A DNA stretch of 64,000 nucleotides from Thermomonas sp. (lineage in GTDB: Bacteria > Pseudomonadota > Gammaproteobacteria > Xanthomonadales > Xanthomonadaceae). The DNA lies in NCBI RefSeq assembly GCF_029945965.1, contig NZ_JAQSDO010000020.1:391007-455006 (forward strand), in the 5' to 3' direction. How positions within the stretch are numbered: the first letter of the stretch is position 1; each line of letters starts with the position of its first letter. The position numbers and the translations under genes are program-made. Positions 25,578 through 34,300 of the stretch are shown piece by piece. The notes beneath the pieces were generated by a model. That model had not been told where the DNA came from. It searched no databases and saw only the letters and a list, made by a program, of their open reading frames with translations.

Positions 25578-26465
25578 CTACTGGTCGACCAACTCACCGC
25601 CCGGCATGAACTGCCAGGTGCGGGTGATATGCAGCACGTCCGGGTCTTCCCGGGTCTTGGGCAGCGGCGCGTAAGGCTCCGAGAGTTTGACGATGCGGAG
25701 CGCGGCGTTGTCCAGCATCGGGATATGGCTGGATTGGACGATGCTGGAGGACTCGACGCTGCCGTCGCGGCGCACGGCCACGCTGATCACCACCACTCCA
25801 CCGATCCGGCGCCGGCGGGCTTCGTCTGGATAGTTGAGGTTGCCGACCCGTTCGACACGGTCCACCCAGCCGCGCAGATACTGCGCCCACGCGTATTCCT
25901 TGGTGCTGGCGGAGACGAACTTGCGTTTGGGCCGCTTGGCGTATTCCTGCGAGCGCAGGTGGATTTCCGCAGCCAGGCGGGCCATTTCGATGTCGTGGTT
26001 GATCTTCTGCATGCCCGGCGGCAAGTCTCGGGCATCCACTTCCTGCCGCGGCTGCGGCATTGGCAGGGTTTGTTCTCCAGTGGTCGCGGTGATCACACGT
26101 GGGTCGGGCGGCGGGCTGGGCGCGGGCGTCTGCGCGTGCAACGGGCGCGGTGCCAGCCCTGCTTCCGGTTGCGGGATCAGCCCGGCCTGCGCATCGCGCG
26201 GGCGCAGGGTCTTGTCGTGCTCGCCGCCGCCCAGGTTGTCGGCCTGGGCAAGGAAATCCGCCTCTTTCGGGGTCAACGCGGAGCGGGTCTGGGTCAGCAT
26301 CACGTCAAGTGTTGGCGTGACCGGCGCGGCGTCTTCCACGGTGAACGCAATCCCCAGGATCAGCATCGCGTGCACCAGCACGGCGAGTACCAGGGTGGCG
26401 CCGAGTCGGTCGGATTCGCCGATGCGTGGCGCAGCGCGAGCGGGGAAAGCGTCTGCCTGCGGCAT
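25578..26465 (-). CDS. TonB-family energy transducer protein (TonB3-like context)
   Basis: The protein has 295 residues. A single N-terminal transmembrane helix (about 23-41, ATLVLAVLVHAMLILGIAF) is followed by a Pro-rich linker (about 95-140), a basic helical part, and a C-terminal TonB domain (NYPDEARRRRIGGVVVISVAVRRDGSVESSSIV). TonB proteins transmit proton-motive energy to outer-membrane partners. It follows gshB with a TGATG overlap. In Pseudomonas aeruginosa tonB3 and gshB sit at exactly this place beside pilG, and TonB3 is needed for twitching motility; a pilus-linked role here is inferred from synteny. Confidence 0.85.
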   Translation of the reverse strand: MPQADAFPARAAPRIGESDRLGATLVLAVLVHAMLILGIAFTVEDAAPVTPTLDVMLTQTRSALTPKEADFLAQADNLGGGEHDKTLRPRDAQAGLIPQPEAGLAPRPLHAQTPAPSPPPDPRVITATTGEQTLPMPQPRQEVDARDLPPGMQKINHDIEMARLAAEIHLRSQEYAKRPKRKFVSASTKEYAWAQYLRGWVDRVERVGNLNYPDEARRRRIGGVVVISVAVRRDGSVESSSIVQSSHIPMLDNAALRIVKLSEPYAPLPKTREDPDVLHITRTWQFMPGGELVDQ

Positions 26466-27439
26466 CAGGACGCGAGCCTGGCCTCGATGCAGTCGAACAG
26501 GCGGCCGGCGATATTCAGGCCGAACTGGGCATCGAGTTCACGGATGCAGGTGGGGCTGGTGACGTTGACCTCGGTCAGGTAGTCGCCGATCACGTCCAGG
26601 CCGACAAACAGCATGCCGCGGCGCTTCATTTCGGGGCCGACCTGGGCCGCGATCCAGCGGTCGCGCGCGCTCAGCGGGCGACCTTCGCCACGACCGCCGG
26701 CGGCCAGGTTTCCGCGGAATTCGTCGCCCTGCGGGATACGCGCCAGGCAATAATCAATAGGTTCGCCATCGACCAGCAGGATGCGTTTGTCGCCATCGGT
26801 GATCTCCGGCAGGTAGCGCTGGGCCATGGCCAGGTGGCGGCCGCCGTCGGTCAGGGTTTCCAGGATCACGTTGAGGTTGGCTTCGCCTGCGCCGGCACGG
26901 AAGATCGAGCGCCCGCCCATGCCGTCCAGCGGTTTCAGTACGGCCTGTTGGTGCTCGACGACAAAAGCCTTGAGCGCAGCCAGGTTCCGGCTCACCAGCG
27001 TCGGCGGGCAGCATTGCGGGAACAGCAGGGCGGCGAGTTTTTCATTGAAGTCGCGCAGGCCCTGCGGGTCGTTGACGACAAGTGCGCCCTGCCGCTGGGC
27101 CATGTCCAGGATCTGGGTGTCGTGGATGTAGTTGGCATCGACCGGTGGATCAGTGCGCATCAGCACCACCTGGCCCGCTCCGAGCTCAAGTTGTGATGCG
27201 GATCCCAGATCGAACCAGTGCATCGGATCGTCGGTGACGCGCAGCGTCATGCAGTCGGCGACCGCGCGCATACCGCTCACGGCCAGCCCACCGGGCCTGG
27301 CGTAATGCAGCCGATGCCCGCGCCGCTGGGCCTCCAGCAGCATGGCGAAGGTGGAGTCCTTGGCGATCTTGATGGATGCAATCGGATCCATCACCACCAC
27401 CACGTCCAGCGGTGTTCCCAACGGCATCCCGTGCGTCAT
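26465..27439 (-). CDS. gshB: Glutathione synthetase
   Basis: The protein has 324 residues, close to the E. coli length. The start at 27439 has AGGA seven bases upstream; a longer frame to 27592 would cross the pil promoter. Features are VVMDPIASIKIAKDSTFAML at the N-terminus, and the ATP-grasp elements VLKPLDGMGGRSIFR, RYLPEITDGDKRILLVDGEP and FVGLDVIGDYLTEVNVTSPT. It joins gamma-glutamylcysteine and glycine. It is the first gene of a gshB-tonB pair divergent from the pilG operon. Confidence 0.96.
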   Translation of the reverse strand: MTHGMPLGTPLDVVVVMDPIASIKIAKDSTFAMLLEAQRRGHRLHYARPGGLAVSGMRAVADCMTLRVTDDPMHWFDLGSASQLELGAGQVVLMRTDPPVDANYIHDTQILDMAQRQGALVVNDPQGLRDFNEKLAALLFPQCCPPTLVSRNLAALKAFVVEHQQAVLKPLDGMGGRSIFRAGAGEANLNVILETLTDGGRHLAMAQRYLPEITDGDKRILLVDGEPIDYCLARIPQGDEFRGNLAAGGRGEGRPLSARDRWIAAQVGPEMKRRGMLFVGLDVIGDYLTEVNVTSPTCIRELDAQFGLNIAGRLFDCIEARLAS

Positions 27440-27514
27440 CGATACATCCTGCAAAATCTGTCCAAATGGTAGCAGGGGGGGTCGACGAAACAGCAATGTG
27501 ACGTAAAGCGTCGC

Positions 27515-27543
27515 TTGACACGTCGCGCGCAGACTGGGATATA
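27515..27543 (+). promoter_or_regulatory. Sigma-70-type promoter of the pilG operon
   Basis: TTGACA at 27515-27520 and GATATA at 27538-27543 are separated by 17 bases, close to the sigma-70 consensus. The element lies about 60 bases upstream of the pilG start and faces away from gshB. No further operator was recognised in the gap. Confidence 0.6.
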
Positions 27544-27601
27544 AGCAGTCACGCACCGAGGCCGAATGTCTCGGGCAGCGATCAAGCGGCAAGGGGAACG
27601 C

Positions 27602-28003
27602 ATGGGTCAGAAGGACGGTCAGGACGTCAACCTCACAGGTCTGAGGGTGATGGTCATCGATGACTCAAAGACGATTCGTCGCACGGCGGAGACCCTGCTT
27701 GTGCGCGAGGGTTGCGAGGTTGTCACGGCAATGGACGGGTTCGAGGCGCTTTCCAAGATCGCCGACCATAATCCGCAGATCATCTTCGTCGACATCATGA
27801 TGCCGCGACTGGATGGCTATCAGACCTGCGCGCTTATCAAGAACAACCAGACCTTCAAATCCGTGCCGGTGATCATGCTTTCGTCCAAGGATGGCTTGTT
27901 CGACAAGGCGCGGGGGCGCATCGTGGGCGCCGAGCAATACCTCACCAAACCATTTACGCGCGAAGAGCTTCTTGGCGCGATCCGGAAGTACGTCAACGCC
28001 TGA
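27602..28003 (+). CDS. pilG: Twitching motility response regulator PilG
   Basis: The protein has 133 residues, a stand-alone receiver domain: VMVIDDSKTIRRTAE (acidic pocket), phospho-acceptor Asp in IIFVDIMMPRLDGY (about 63), MLSSKDG and YLTKPF. The start at 27602 follows AAGGGGA; the in-frame extension to 27566 has no such site. In the Pil-Chp system PilG is phosphorylated by ChpA and promotes pilus extension and cAMP signalling. It is the first gene of the operon. Confidence 0.93.
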   Translation: MGQKDGQDVNLTGLRVMVIDDSKTIRRTAETLLVREGCEVVTAMDGFEALSKIADHNPQIIFVDIMMPRLDGYQTCALIKNNQTFKSVPVIMLSSKDGLFDKARGRIVGAEQYLTKPFTREELLGAIRKYVNA

Positions 28004-28021
28004 CCGGGGGGTAAGGCACAC

Positions 28022-28387
28022 ATGGCACGCATACTGCTGATTGAGGATTCACCGACCGAAGCTGCGGTCATGACCCAGTTGCTGGAACGCAACGGGCACC
28101 AGGTCACCACGTCGGTCAATGCCGAGGATGGCATCGCCACCTGTCGGCGTGACAAGCCCGACCTGGTGCTGATGGATGTGGTGCTACCCGGCATGAACGG
28201 CTTCCAGGCCACCCGTGCGTTGTCGCGCGATGCCGATACCAGCCATATCCCGGTGCTGATCGTCAGTACCAAAAATCTGGAAACTGATCGGATGTGGGGC
28301 ATGCGCCAAGGCGCAAAGGACTACATCGTCAAGCCACCCCGCGAGACCGACCTGATCGAGCGGATCAACGCATTGGTCGGGAACTGA
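28022..28387 (+). CDS. pilH: Twitching motility response regulator PilH
   Basis: The protein has 121 residues, again a single receiver domain: ILLIEDSPTEAAVM, Asp in LVLMDVVLPGMNGF (about 53), IVSTKN and YIVKPP. It sits 18 bases after pilG with a GTAAGG site upstream. In P. aeruginosa PilH opposes or balances PilG, acting on retraction or as a phosphate sink. The MxGxxxDYIVKPP form and the pilG-pilH-pilI order support PilH rather than a second PilG. Confidence 0.92.
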   Translation: MARILLIEDSPTEAAVMTQLLERNGHQVTTSVNAEDGIATCRRDKPDLVLMDVVLPGMNGFQATRALSRDADTSHIPVLIVSTKNLETDRMWGMRQGAKDYIVKPPRETDLIERINALVGN

Positions 28388-28389
28388 AT

Positions 28390-29199
28390 ATGGCGAAGCG
28401 CGGCAAGGGCAAGGCAAAGAGCAAGCAGCCCGCGAAGGCTATCGAGACGGTCGTCGAGGCTGCGGCCGCGGAGCCCGTCATCGAGCAGGTCGCTGATCCT
28501 GTCGTTGAAGCCGAAGCTGCGCCGGTAATGGACGAATCGCCGGACGTACAGCCTGAAGAAGTGCAGGCTGAATCCGTCACTGAAAGTGCTCAAGCTGAGC
28601 CTGTCGAGCAGGTCGCCCCGGCAAAACCGTCCAAGCCGCAGCGCAAGCGCAAGGTGCAGGCGCGCGACCAGCGTCCGCCCTTCCTGGTGCTGGCCGATTA
28701 CGAAGAACGCAGCCTTGCGCACGTTGCCGGCCTGCCGGAACAGTTGGACGCGCCGGGCCTGTGGCGCGGTGTCGCCTATCGGATCGGTTCGCATCGGCTC
28801 GCATCGGGATTCGACGAAGTGGTTGAAATCCTGTCGATACCCGCGTTGACTACTGTTCCGGGTGCGCAACCGTGGATGCTGGGCGTGGCCAACGTGCGCG
28901 GCACGCTGTTGCCGGTGGTCGACCTGAAGCAATTCCTGGAAGGCGAGCGCACCGTGCTGCATGAAAGCCAGCGCGTGCTGGTCGTGCGCCAACCCGGCGG
29001 CGAAGTCGCCGTCACCATCGACGAGTTGTACGGCCAACGCAGTTTCGTTGACGGACAAGGCATCGATGTCGCGCAGGTGTCGGAGGGCCGTTACGGCCAT
29101 TTCATCGATCGCGCTTACCACATGGGTGAGCAGGATTGGGGCGTGTTCAGCCTCGACCGCCTTGCCCGTACCCCTGAATTCCGCCAAGCCGCCGCCTGA
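28390..29199 (+). CDS. pilI: CheW-like coupling protein PilI with long acidic N-terminal extension
   Basis: The protein has 269 residues; PilI is usually about 180. The start at 28390 lies two bases after the pilH stop. Residues 1-100 are low complexity: a Lys-rich start (MAKRGKGKAKSKQP), an Ala/Glu/Val/Pro stretch and a basic patch (KPSKPQRKRKVQARDQR). The CheW domain follows (about 140-265) with LGVANVRGTLLPVVDLKQFL and RVLVVRQPGGEVAVTIDEL. It couples the PilJ receptor to ChpA. The extension is an accretion not needed for coupling in relatives; its role is unknown. Confidence 0.9.
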   Translation: MAKRGKGKAKSKQPAKAIETVVEAAAAEPVIEQVADPVVEAEAAPVMDESPDVQPEEVQAESVTESAQAEPVEQVAPAKPSKPQRKRKVQARDQRPPFLVLADYEERSLAHVAGLPEQLDAPGLWRGVAYRIGSHRLASGFDEVVEILSIPALTTVPGAQPWMLGVANVRGTLLPVVDLKQFLEGERTVLHESQRVLVVRQPGGEVAVTIDELYGQRSFVDGQGIDVAQVSEGRYGHFIDRAYHMGEQDWGVFSLDRLARTPEFRQAAA

Positions 29200-29232
29200 T
29201 ACGCGGTCACATACGCAAGCCGAGGTCGCAAC

Positions 29233-31248
29233 ATGAGCACTATGATGGATTCCGTCGCTGGCAAGGGTCGCAACCTCAGCACCAATGCGTGGATCGCGTT
29301 GCTGATCGGGTCGCTGGTGGTATTCGCAGGCAACACGTTGTACGCCACCACCAAGGCGTCTCGCCTGGGTGGCGCCAGTACTTCGGCATCGCGCCTGCAG
29401 CTCAATTCACAGCGACTAGCCAACCAGGGCCGGGAAGCGATCGAGGGCAATGCCGATGCATTCGCCTCCTTCAAGGACACCAAGGCCGAAGTCGATGAGG
29501 ACATCAAGTCCCTCAACGACCGTTTCGGCGATTCGGCCGGCGTTTCCGGTCCGATCAAGACCGTGACCAACACCTGGACGCCGCTGGCCAAGCGCGCCGA
29601 CGAGGTGCTGGGTAGCCAGGCTGCGGTGCTGGCCCTCGCCGGACGCGCCACCAGCTTCAATGCGAAGGTGCCGCAGTTGCAGGCACAGCTGAACGAAGTG
29701 GTCCGCGGCCTGGTTTCTGGCGGGGCGAGTTCGGGCCAGGTGTTCACCGCGCTGCAACAGGTGGTGACATCGGCAGGCATGGCGCGTCGCATCACCGAAT
29801 TGCAGGCGGGTGGCAGCGGCGCATCGGTTGCGGCCGGCGCACTGGGTCGCGATTCACAGGTGTTCGATCGCTCGATGAACGCCCTGCATAACGGCGGTGG
29901 CGACATCGCGAAGGTGACGGCGGCGGGTGCAATCGGTCCACTGACTCAGGCCAATACCCTGTGGCAGGACATGAAGAAGGACCTGGACGCGATCGTCGCC
30001 AGCTCCAAGGACCTGATCGGTGCGCAGACCTCGGTTGCCGCGCTGACCACAGGTTCCGACAAGCTGCTGGCTGACAGCGAAAGTCTGTTCGCGGCGTTCA
30101 CCTCCTTCGGCTCGCTGAAGGACACCAGTATTGTTGGTGGCGTCTGGCTCAGCATCCTGTCCGGTGCGCTGGCACTGTTCTCGATCGCCGGTTTGTTGTG
30201 GGCTCTGGGCCGCGCGCAACGCGCCCGCTACCAGACCACCAAGGAACTCAACGACCGTAACCAGGAGGCGATCATGCGCCTGCTGGATGAAATGGGTTCG
30301 CTCGCGGAAGGCGACTTGACCGTGAAGGCGACCGTGACCGAGGACATGACCGGCGCGATCGCGGACTCGATCAATTTCGCCGTGGAACAGCTGCGCACCC
30401 TGGTGGCCACGATCAACGACACCTCGGTGCATGTAGCCTCCAGTACGCAGGAAACCCAGGCGACCGCGATGCACCTGGCCGAGGCAGCACAGCACCAGGC
30501 GCAGGAGATCAGTTCTGCATCCGGTCGCATCACCGACATCGCGGCCAGCATCAACCAGGTGTCGCAGAACTCGGCGGACTCCGCCGAGGTGGCGCGCCGC
30601 TCGGTGCAGATCGCGACCAATGGCGCGGGTGTGGTGCGGCAGACCATCGCCGGCATGGACAGCATCCGTGACCAGATCCAGGAAACCTCCAAGCGCATCA
30701 AGCGACTGGGCGAAAGCTCGCAGGAGATTGGTTCCATCGTGGAACTGATCAACGACATTTCCGAACAGACCAACATCCTGGCGCTGAACGCAGCCATCCA
30801 GGCAGCCTCGGCCGGTGAAGCAGGCCGCGGGTTCGCGGTGGTGGCCGATGAAGTGCAACGACTCGCGGAACGCTCTTCGAGCGCGACCAAGCGCATCGAA
30901 TCGCTGGTCCAGACCATTCAGGCCGATACCAACGAAGCGGTCAGCTCGATGGAGCAGACGACCTCCGAAGTGGTCGCCGGCGCACGACTGGCCGAGGACG
31001 CGGGCACCGCACTGGGCGAAATCGAAAAGGTGTCCGCCGACTTGTCCGGGTTGATTCAAGGCATCTCCACCGCGGCGGCGCAGCAGTCCATCGCGGCGAC
31101 CGACATCACCCAGACCATGAACACCATCCAGTCGATTACCGCGCAGACCTCGCAGGGCGCCAACCAGACCGCGGAGTCGATCGGAAACCTGGCCCAGCTC
31201 GCCGCCGACCTGCGTCGTTCGGTCGCCGACTTCAAGTTGCCAGCCTGA
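29233..31248 (+). CDS. pilJ: Methyl-accepting chemotaxis-like receptor PilJ
   Basis: The protein has 671 residues. Transmembrane helices at about 19-37 and 300-322 enclose a periplasmic domain of the PilJ type. A HAMP region follows, then the signalling domain with the conserved tip [43 protein letters not shown] precedes the start by about eight bases. PilJ senses pilus retraction/surface contact in P. aeruginosa. No pilK (CheR-like) gene follows; only 82 bases separate it from chpA. Confidence 0.94.
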   Translation: MSTMMDSVAGKGRNLSTNAWIALLIGSLVVFAGNTLYATTKASRLGGASTSASRLQLNSQRLANQGREAIEGNADAFASFKDTKAEVDEDIKSLNDRFGDSAGVSGPIKTVTNTWTPLAKRADEVLGSQAAVLALAGRATSFNAKVPQLQAQLNEVVRGLVSGGASSGQVFTALQQVVTSAGMARRITELQAGGSGASVAAGALGRDSQVFDRSMNALHNGGGDIAKVTAAGAIGPLTQANTLWQDMKKDLDAIVASSKDLIGAQTSVAALTTGSDKLLADSESLFAAFTSFGSLKDTSIVGGVWLSILSGALALFSIAGLLWALGRAQRARYQTTKELNDRNQEAIMRLLDEMGSLAEGDLTVKATVTEDMTGAIADSINFAVEQLRTLVATINDTSVHVASSTQETQATAMHLAEAAQHQAQEISSASGRITDIAASINQVSQNSADSAEVARRSVQIATNGAGVVRQTIAGMDSIRDQIQETSKRIKRLGESSQEIGSIVELINDISEQTNILALNAAIQAASAGEAGRGFAVVADEVQRLAERSSSATKRIESLVQTIQADTNEAVSSMEQTTSEVVAGARLAEDAGTALGEIEKVSADLSGLIQGISTAAAQQSIAATDITQTMNTIQSITAQTSQGANQTAESIGNLAQLAADLRRSVADFKLPA

Positions 31249-31330
31249 GCGCCGGGTCAGTAGGGATTGGCATGAACACTACCGTCCAGGCTCGTCCCGC
31301 ATCCATGCGGGGCTTTACCGGAGCGTCGCG

Positions 31331-34300
31331 ATGACCACGGCGTTGCGGGATGCCATCGACCACACCGCGCTCGGCTGGGTGAAGCCAGAGATCGACGAGA
31401 CCCTGCGCCAGGCACGGATCGAGATCGAGGCCTTCGCCGAATCGCCGGACGATATCGAACGCATGCAGGGCTGTGCCGGGTACCTGCACCAGGTGCATGG
31501 CACCTTGCGAATGCTGGAATTGCACGCCCCGGCCATGGTTGCCGAGGAAATGGAGCAGCTGGCACAGGCCCTGGCTGCGGACACGACTACCGGGCGCGAC
31601 GATGCCTGTTCGGTGTTGATGCGTGGTGTGGTGCAATTGCCGGACTATCTGGAACGCCTGCAGGGCGGCCATCGCGACATCCCGATCGTATTGCTGCCAC
31701 TGCTGAATGAGCTGCGCGCCTCGCGCGGCGAGCCGATGCTGGCGCAGGATGCCTTGCCCAGCCTGCTCGAAGAGCCGACCGAAGCCGAACTCGAACACGC
31801 CCGTGGCAGCCTTGCTGGCCGCAACCGGGCCCTGCTCGACACGGTGTCGGCGGCGCTCAAGGAAGACCTGTTGCGGGTCAAGGACGCACTGGATCTGCAC
31901 CTGCGCTCCGGCACCACCGATGGTGCTGCACTCAAGCCGCAGGCGGAATCGCTGGATCGCATCGGCGAAACCCTCGGCATGGTCGGCCTCGAAGCCTCGC
32001 GCGGCGTGATCCGCGAACAGGGCAGGATCATGCATGCCATCGCCAATGGCGAGCGGCCCTCCAGCGAAAGCGAGTTGCTCGACGTCGCTGGCGCACTGAT
32101 CTATATCGAACACTCGCTGGACGATCAGGTCGGCCGGCTTGGGCAGGACAATGCGGGCGCCGGCACTGATGCCGACGACCTGCTGGCGCAGGAATCACGC
32201 AAGGTCATGGGTGCGTTGGCCCACGAAGCCGTCGCCAATTTCGCTGAAGTGCGCAATGCATTCGTTGCTTTCGTGGAAACCGATTGGGACCACGCTGCAC
32301 TAGAACCGGTGCCGCGCCTGTTGGCCGAAGTCGCGGGTGCGATGCGCATCCTGCAACTGCCCGAACCTGCTGGTTATCTTGAGGCATTGCGTCGCTATAG
32401 CCACGCCGAACTGATCAGCAAGCAGCAGATCCCGGGTGGCCGCGACCTGGATACCATGGCTGATGCCCTGGCCGGAATGGAGTACTACCTCGAGTCCCTG
32501 CATGATCCGCACGGCCAGCGCCAGGACCTGCTCGACAAGACCCGTGACAGCCTGGAGGCCTTGGCCTACTGGCCGCTGCCGGGCGGTGAACTCGAAATCG
32601 ACCTGCCAGCGTCGGAAGCTGCGGATGCAGGCGATACGCAAGCGGCAGGTTCGCAAGCGGCCGATATAGAGGCTGTTGCCGAAGATTCGGCGTCCGAAGC
32701 AGCTGCGCCTGCAGTAGTGTCTTCGCAAGCCAGCGCACCCATGATCAGTGCTGGGTTCGATGCCGCCGGCGACGAAATCGACGACGAAATCCGCGAGATC
32801 TTCCTGGAGGAATTCGAGGAAGAGATCAGCAACCTGGATACGCTGCTACCGCTCTGGCGCCGCGCGCCGGATAACGCCGAACAGTTGCGCCCGATCCGTC
32901 GCGTGTTCCACACGCTGAAGGGTAGTGGCCGGTTGGTTGGCGCCAAGACCTTGGGTGAATTCAGCTGGCATGTGGAGAACATGCTCAATCGCGTGCTTGA
33001 TGGCTCGCGTCCTGCCAGTCATGCGGTGTTGGCCTTCGTCGGCCAAGTCCGTGACGCGCTGCCGCAGTTGCTTGCCGCGCTGAAGGGCGAGGCCGCCGTG
33101 AACATCGATATTGCGGCGATGCAAGCCGTCTCGGACCGTCTGGGGGCGGGCGAAGATGTCCTGCTGGATGTGCTGCCAGTCGGCGGCACGGCTACTGCTG
33201 GTGAAGTGGCTGCAGTGGAAGCAGAGGTGGTTCCCACGTCGGATACTGTGGCCGTGCAGGTCGATCCGGTCCTGCTGGAAATCCTCGGTGGCGAAGTTGG
33301 AAGCCATCTCGAAACAATCGATGCCTGGCTGGCGCAGGCGCGCGCTGGCGACGGCGACGTCAATGCTGGTCTGTTGCGCGCGATCCACACCCTCAATGGC
33401 GCCTTCGCGATGACCGAAGTGCCGTCGGTGACGGCCTTCACCACGCCTGCGGAAGGGTATGTGAAGCGCCTGCTGGCCGCGTCCAAGTCAGCTGATGACG
33501 ATGGCATCTCCGCCATTGGCGAAGTTGCCGACGCGATCCGAACCTCGACCGCGGCCCTGCAGAGCACGCCGACCCATGTGCCGCTGTTCGCGACGCTGGT
33601 GGCACGCATTGCCGGTATGCGTGACGGCTTGCCCGAAGCCACCCTGCCATTCCCGGTCGTGGATAACGAGGCAGAAGCAGAAGCAGAAGCCGCCCGCATC
33701 GACGCCGAGCTGGACGAAGCCGAACGCGTTGCAGCAGAAGAAGCTGAAGCTGCCCGCATCGCCGCCGAGCAGGCCGAAATCGAGCGTCTTGCTGCCGAAG
33801 AGGCCGAAGCGGTGCGTATTGCCAGCGAGCAGGCGGAAGCCGAACGTATTGCTACCGAGGAAGCCGAAGCGGCTCACATCGCTGCCGAGCAAGCGGAAAT
33901 CGAACGTCTTGCTGCCGAAGAAGCCGAAGCCGCCCGCATCGCTGCGGAGCAGGTCGAAGCCGAACGTCTTGCAGCAGAAGAAGCTGAGGCGGCGCGAATT
34001 GCCGCTGCACAGACCGAAGCCGAGCGAGCTGCGGCCGAAGAAGCCAAGGCAGCCCGTATTGCTGCCGAGCAGGCGGAAGCCGAGCGCGTCGCGGCCGAGG
34101 AAGCCGAAGCGGCCCGCTTTGCCGCCGAGCAGGCGGAAATCGAACGTCTTGCCGCCGAGGAAGCAGAACTGGCGCGTATTGCTGCCGAGCAGGCCGAAGC
34201 CGAGCGCGTGGCTGCCGAGCAGGCCGAAGCGGCGCAGTTTGCCGCCGAGCAGGCGGAGGCCGAACGACTCGAAGCCGAGCGCATCGAGACCGAACGTCTG

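Noticed and set aside
27440-27601. N-terminal extensions of gshB and pilG into the shared upstream gap
   Set aside because: Both lack ribosome binding sites at the far starts, and a near-consensus promoter occupies the gap.
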